Below are positions 60,509 through 64,000 of a stretch of 64,000 nt of DNA, one piece after another. The position numbers were made by a program, and so were the translations under genes. The DNA is from JACVRW01 sp963850205 (GTDB lineage: Bacteria; Actinomycetota; Thermoleophilia; Solirubrobacterales; Thermoleophilaceae). The notes beneath the pieces are model-generated. The model was not told the DNA's origin. It searched no databases and was given only the letters and a program-made list of their open reading frames with translations. Each line of letters begins with the position of its first letter. Positions within the stretch are counted from its first letter, which is position 1. The stretch lies in assembly GCA_963850205.1 (NCBI GenBank), contig CAWKKJ010000017.1, positions 558,001-622,000 of the forward strand. Direction: 5' to 3'.

Positions 60509-61351
60509 GTGGCGACATTCACGGAGCGCGAAGCGCGACAGATCGATGCAGCGAACGCGACCGGCCGTACGCCAGTGGTGTTCATACACGGCCTGTGGCT
60601 GCTGCCCAGCTGTTGGGATCGCTGGGCAACGGTCTTCGAGGAGGCGGGCTACGCCGCGTTGACGCCGGGGTGGCCAGACGATCCTGAGTCCGTCGAGGAG
60701 GCGAAGGCGCACCCCGAGGTCTTCGCCGGCAAGAGGGTTGGGCAGATTGCCGACCGGTACGCCGAGGTGATCGGAAGGCTGTCGACGAAGCCGGCGGTTG
60801 TCGGGCATTCGTTCGGCGGGCTGCTCACCATGATCCTCGCTGGACGTGGACTTGCCTCGGCGTCGGTGGCCATCAGTCCTTCGCCCTTCCGCGGCGTGTT
60901 GCCGGTTCCGCTCAGCGCCCTAAGGTCGTCCTCACCGGTCCTTCGCAACCCGGCCAACCGCAACCGCGCGGTGCCGTTGACCTACGAGCAGTTCCGCTAC
61001 GCGTTCGCAAACGCGATCGGTGAGGACGAGGCGAGGCAGCTGCACCAGACCTACTCGGTGCCTGGATCCGGCGCGACGATCTTCCAGGCGGTGACGGCGA
61101 ATTTCAATCCGTGGACCGAAGTGAAGGTCGACAGCAAGAACCCCGATCGTGGGCCTCTGCTGATCGTCTCCGCCGACAACGATCACACGACCCCTTGGTC
61201 CTTCGCGCATGCCGCGTTCAAGAAGCAGCGCCACAACAACGGCGTGACCGAGATCGTCAGGGTCCCCGACCGTGGGCACTCGCTCACGATCGACGGCCGC
61301 TGGAGCGAGGTCGCCGATGAGGCGCTGGGGTTCGTTAAGCGGTTCGTGTAA
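60509..61351 (+). CDS. alpha/beta hydrolase
   Basis: This cytosolic serine hydrolase has 280 residues. The nucleophile elbow is VVGHSFGGLLTMIL (Ser near residue 103). VVFIHGLWLLPSCWDRWATV holds the oxyanion-hole His-Gly, LLIVSADNDHTTPW supplies the acid region and VPDRGHSLTIDG the catalytic His. The combination with YEQFRYAFANAIGEDEA in the lid is common to actinobacterial lipase/esterase-like or haloperoxidase-like proteins. The substrate is unknown. GTG start 60509 follows GAGGAG. The base composition is slightly lower in GC than neighbours. Confidence 0.9.
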   Translation: MATFTEREARQIDAANATGRTPVVFIHGLWLLPSCWDRWATVFEEAGYAALTPGWPDDPESVEEAKAHPEVFAGKRVGQIADRYAEVIGRLSTKPAVVGHSFGGLLTMILAGRGLASASVAISPSPFRGVLPVPLSALRSSSPVLRNPANRNRAVPLTYEQFRYAFANAIGEDEARQLHQTYSVPGSGATIFQAVTANFNPWTEVKVDSKNPDRGPLLIVSADNDHTTPWSFAHAAFKKQRHNNGVTEIVRVPDRGHSLTIDGRWSEVADEALGFVKRFV

Positions 61352-61419
61352 GAAGGGCCGCGGTGTCCGTCAGGCGGCAAGGCATCGTCGTCGCCGTGAC
61401 CACCGAGTGTCCCGTTGTG

Positions 61420-62727
61420 TCAGGCGGTTAGGCGCTCGATCTCGTAGTGGAGGGTCAGGAAGCGCTGGCCGGCCAGGTAGAAGCTATGTTCGGTCTTCAA
61501 GTCGCCGTCGGAGACGTAGACGAAGATCTGTTCCTGGAAATAGAGCAGCTTGAGAACAGTCAGTGCGTCCCGGTCGCTGTCGACCGAGCTCAGATAGTGG
61601 CCCGGGAACTCGAGGTCGGTGCGCGAGGTCAGAACGAAGTCGTCCTCGCCAGAGTTTCGCGGCAGGAGCGTGGCGGTGAAGTTGGCGCTTGGGATCGGGA
61701 AGCCGACGCTCACGTAGCCGCGGTCCTGGTGCCTGAAGCTGGTGTAGATGCCGACGTAGATCGGCTTGCCCGAGTCCGCGTACGTCCGAATCCAACCGCG
61801 GATGTCGATCTCTTCGTTCCCACCCAAGGTGATCGTGTCGATCGTGCTGACCATGCCCCGCTGGGCCTCTACGATGTTGGAAGGGATCGCAGCTTGGCCG
61901 AGGGGCTCCGCGACGGCCAGCTTGAAGAGCTCGTATCCGGGTTTCATCCAGCGCCGCCATTCGGGAATGATCGAGAGCCGGAAACGGCTGGTGTGCTCGT
62001 AGAACTCGCGGATCAGGGGGTGGACCAGGCGGGCGTCGAAGGTAGGCCCCTCCAGGCTGTCGAGCGACGCGAGGATTCCGACGTCGGGCGGATTGCGTCG
62101 GAAGGTGCCGCCGCGGGCCCGTGCGAGCTGCTCGACGTAGTCGCCCCCGACATACCGCGAGCGTGCCTCGAATGGCACGACGTAGCGCAGCTCGGAGGCC
62201 GGCACCTCCTCGGCCATCACTCGGACCAGCTCGCGGCCGCGATAGGCGATCGCAGCGATCACGCGGTAGGCGAGCGCCACCGCCGCTGCGACCAGCGCCG
62301 GTTCGACCCCGCCGTCGAGCCTCTGGAACAGAAGCCCCACGACAGCCCCGACCAGGAGCCCGAGGAGCACCTTGCCGGGGCGCAGGCCGAGCAGGCCGAT
62401 GAGAGCACCGCTGAGGATCGCGGTGACCAACGGCTCGTCGGGTCCGTAGATCAGGCCCAGCACCCAGCCGAACAGAGCCATCAGCAGGGCGCTGCTGAGA
62501 ATGCGGTACCAGAGCGGCTTCACCTCGGCGGCCCCCCGCCTGAGGCTGGTGATCACCTCTGCCGGGGCGTAGAGCGCGGCGCCAATCAGGGCGCCGAGAC
62601 CGGCCCCGAGCCCGTCGATCGCGTCGCCGAGCACCGCGCCGGATGCGGCGCCGAGGGCCGCGCCCCAGATCACCCCGTCGAGCACCCGGCCGGAGCGGCT
62701 TCGTCTGCGTCGATCCGGTTGCGCCAT
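61420..62727 (-). CDS. glycine-zipper membrane protein with unknown C-terminal domain
   Basis: This 435-residue protein is of no recognised family. ATG 62727 is preferred over the long upstream frame, because it opens QPDRRRRSRSGRVLDGVIWG, a positively charged start directly before membrane segments. Residues 15-130 contain Gly-rich helices (GAALGAASGAVLGDAIDGLG, GAGLGALIGAALYAP, GALIGLLGLRPGKVLLGLLV) of the glycine-zipper type. The C-terminal 250 residues form a mixed alpha/beta domain with GGNEEIDIRGWIRTYADSG and VYVSDGDLKTEHSFYLAGQR and no motif I can name. Two halves with a cytoplasmic or exported domain are likely; orientation is unclear. Confidence 0.7.
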   Translation of the reverse strand: MAQPDRRRRSRSGRVLDGVIWGAALGAASGAVLGDAIDGLGAGLGALIGAALYAPAEVITSLRRGAAEVKPLWYRILSSALLMALFGWVLGLIYGPDEPLVTAILSGALIGLLGLRPGKVLLGLLVGAVVGLLFQRLDGGVEPALVAAAVALAYRVIAAIAYRGRELVRVMAEEVPASELRYVVPFEARSRYVGGDYVEQLARARGGTFRRNPPDVGILASLDSLEGPTFDARLVHPLIREFYEHTSRFRLSIIPEWRRWMKPGYELFKLAVAEPLGQAAIPSNIVEAQRGMVSTIDTITLGGNEEIDIRGWIRTYADSGKPIYVGIYTSFRHQDRGYVSVGFPIPSANFTATLLPRNSGEDDFVLTSRTDLEFPGHYLSSVDSDRDALTVLKLLYFQEQIFVYVSDGDLKTEHSFYLAGQRFLTLHYEIERLTA

Positions 62728-62782
62728 GCGCGCAGTATCGCTGCGGTCGTATGGCCGGCGTTCGATCTCGTAGGATCGGTCG

Positions 62783-63154
62783 ATGGAGGCCAGGGACTTG
62801 GCGGTCGGCTTGGCGGGCGGAAGGATCGCCATTGGCGTCGTGTCGCTTCTGGCGCCGGGACTTGTGGGCCGCGCGATGATGGGCCCTGACGGGGACTCGG
62901 GCCGGACGCGCCTCTTCCTGCGGGTGGTCGGGGCCCGCGACCTCGGCCTCGGGATCGGCGTGCTCGTCGCCCTGGACCGCGACGCGCCCGTGCGCGGCTG
63001 GCTGCGAGCGTCGGCCGTGGTGGACGGTCTCGACGCCGCCGGATGCCTGCTCGCCCGCCACCACCTTCGCACGACCGTGTTTCCAGCCGCCTTCGGCGCT
63101 GCGACCGGAGGGGCGCTGCTCAGCGGCTGGCTGGCAGGGCGCCTCGACGGATAA
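62783..63154 (+). CDS. small four-helix membrane protein (DUF4267-like)
   Basis: This 123-residue hydrophobic protein has about four membrane helices: LAVGLAGGRIAIGVVSLLAP, a central VVGARDLGLGIGVLVAL, the motif DGLDAAGCLLARHH, and FPAAFGAATGGALLSGWLAG. The GARDLGLG and D-x-x-D-A layout is shared with small DUF4267-type proteins of unknown function in actinobacteria. TAGGAT six bases before the ATG indicates a leaderless start. It is divergent from the glycine-zipper gene, sharing a 55-base promoter region. Confidence 0.65.
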   Translation: MEARDLAVGLAGGRIAIGVVSLLAPGLVGRAMMGPDGDSGRTRLFLRVVGARDLGLGIGVLVALDRDAPVRGWLRASAVVDGLDAAGCLLARHHLRTTVFPAAFGAATGGALLSGWLAGRLDG

Positions 63155-63160
63155 CGGCGG

Positions 63161-63531
63161 ATGGACCGCGTCGGGCCCACAATGGTCGGCCGGCGCAGCA
63201 CCCCTGGCGCCGAGGCCGCACGGGAACTCCTGACCCGGAACGAAGTGCCTCATCGCTGGGTCGACCTCGACCGCGATCCGCTGGCGCCTTGCTCGAGACG
63301 GAGTCCCTGAGCGCCGGCCGCCTGCCACTCGTCCTCTTCCCCGACGGCACACAGCTCGATGGGACCCGGGGACTACACCGAGCTGGTGTCCGGGCGGACA
63401 CAGGGCGTCCCGCGCGCGCAATAGCTGATCTCCGCTCGCTGGCGTGCCGAGTTGGCCGCCGGTGGGGGTCTGCCGACGACGCCCACGCACGAGCTCTACG
63501 ACGTGGTGATCGTCGGCGCCGGGCCTGCGAC
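63161..63531 (+). pseudogene. remnant of a thioredoxin-reductase-like flavoprotein gene
   Basis: Fragments in three frames read VGRRSTPGAEAARELLTRNE, PHRWVDLDRDP, AGRLPLVLFPDGTQL, GDYTELVSGRT and LYDVVIVGAGPA. This is the N-terminal glutaredoxin-like domain plus the first flavin motif of a TrxR-like protein family. Frame breaks near 63290 and 63362, an in-frame stop near 63423 and an abrupt end just after the first dinucleotide motif show it is broken. It meets another gene remnant at about 63525. Confidence 0.65.
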
Positions 63532-63750
63532 ATCCGGCGTACCGTCGCCGTTCACGTCGCCGGCGCTCGCGGCCGTCGTGCCCGACTCGTCGTCGAGCAA
63601 CCCGCCGTCCCAGCGCTGGCTGAACGAGCTCTCCAGGTCCAGCGGGGGGATCGCCTGGGCCGACGGCTCGCTCAGCACCAGCAACGCGAGCACGCCGACC
63701 GTCGCGAGAACCCCTCTGCGTGGCATCTTCGTCGCCCGGATGACGGCCAC
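63520..63750 (-). pseudogene. 5' remnant of an FG-GAP repeat secreted protein
   Basis: From ATG 63750 a signal peptide (Arg-rich start, LATVGVLALLVLSEPSAQA) leads into LESSFSQRWDGGLLDDESG and the first integrin-like FG-GAP unit, AGDVNGDGTPDV. The reading then leaves the repeat pattern and ends after a few residues. Intact relatives have several such calcium-binding repeats. The truncation coincides with the end of the flavoprotein remnant on the other strand. Confidence 0.65.
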
Positions 63751-63954
63751 AGACTACGGGGCGCTGATCCGTCATGCGGCCCGGGACGCGGAGGCGCCGC
63801 GACTCCTCCTGCAGCTGCGCGTACTTCCCACCCTGCCGCGTGAGGTCGGGAAACGCGGGAGTAGCGAGGGGTTTTGGGGCGGGCCGCGCGGAGCCCGGTG
63901 GCACGGTTGGGCTAGCTTGATCCGGCCGTCGCCAATCGAGCCGAAGGAGGAGAC

Positions 63955-64000
63955 GTGGCCACTTACGTAGTGCTGGTGAACTGGACCGAGCAGGGGATCG
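63955..64000 (+). CDS. GYD domain protein, 5' end only
   Basis: GTG 63955 after AAGGAGGAGAC opens ATYVVLVNWTEQGI, the near-invariant beginning of GYD-domain proteins (about 95 residues, ferredoxin-like fold, unknown function). Only 15 codons lie in the window. The 200 bases upstream contain no visible gene and presumably hold its promoter. Confidence 0.75.
   Translation, partial: MATYVVLVNWTEQGI

Noticed and set aside
61484..63904. 806-residue minus-strand frame
   Set aside because: Arg/Gly/Pro/Ala-rich shadow overlapping three better-supported genes in other frames.

Overview
This window is a high-GC (about 70 percent by eye) bacterial chromosome segment. Gene content and style point to the phylum Actinomycetota, most probably a soil-type Thermoleophilia/Solirubrobacterales-like lineage. 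The indicators are frequent GTG starts, many leaderless-looking promoters, an actinobacterial LexA box, an Rv2578c-type radical SAM gene with an intein, an Rpf-like transglycosylase domain, and an actinobacterial-type [NiFe] hydrogenase. The lineage is inferred from these features only.

Layout. (1) 0-18 kb: heterotrophic and housekeeping metabolism. It holds the 3' end of an acyl-CoA synthetase, a secreted transglycosylase, leucyl aminopeptidase, thiolase, a HAD phosphatase, a GH63-like hydrolase, a two-gene B12-dependent acyl-CoA mutase whose active-site residues look like isobutyryl-CoA mutase, an LPxTG-anchored cupredoxin, DUF2332, a divergent MarR/MFS pair with a clear operator, and etfB-etfA-ETF:quinone oxidoreductase. 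(2) 18-20.3 kb: an AsnC-type RAM protein, rpmE, a secreted CARDB-like protein and DUF1385. (3) 20.4-41.6 kb: a chemolithoautotrophy island. Leftward runs a Calvin cycle operon (ComB-like phosphatase, red-type RuBisCO cbbL-cbbS, activase cbbX, two tandem phosphoribulokinases), with a LysR regulator (probable CbbR) converging on its 3' end. Rightward from the same intergenic region runs a group 1h-like [NiFe] hydrogenase operon: hypC, a second hypC-like gene, hypD, hypE, small and large subunits, a NifU-Rieske protein, DUF5947, DUF6084, an unknown protein, an M52 protease, hypA, hypB, a double-SIS protein and hypF. (4) 41.7-60.1 kb: prfA, prmC, a YrdC protein, an AlkD-like protein, glyA, a WecA/TagO transferase, the intein-containing radical SAM gene, yjbQ, a GH26-like protein, an aldo/keto reductase, and the complete F-type ATP synthase operon atpBEFHAGDC preceded by a small membrane protein. 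(5) 60.1-64 kb: a long hairpin region, an alpha/beta hydrolase, two membrane proteins, two abutting gene remnants and the start of a GYD-domain gene.

How it fits together. The hydrogenase can deliver electrons from H2 to the respiratory chain, the resulting proton gradient drives the neighbouring ATP synthase, and ATP and reductant feed phosphoribulokinase and RuBisCO. This is the gene logic described for trace-gas chemosynthesis. The island appears to separate rpmE-DUF1385 from prfA-prmC-atp, which are usually close neighbours, suggesting insertion or rearrangement.

Caution. At least fifteen single-base frame disruptions occur in otherwise well-conserved genes, including the essential glyA and atpD. 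They cluster at 33.4-37.3 kb and in the intein. Four-nucleotide start/stop overlaps between genes survive around them, so most are probably sequence or assembly errors. The affected genes are given as full-length features with the break located.
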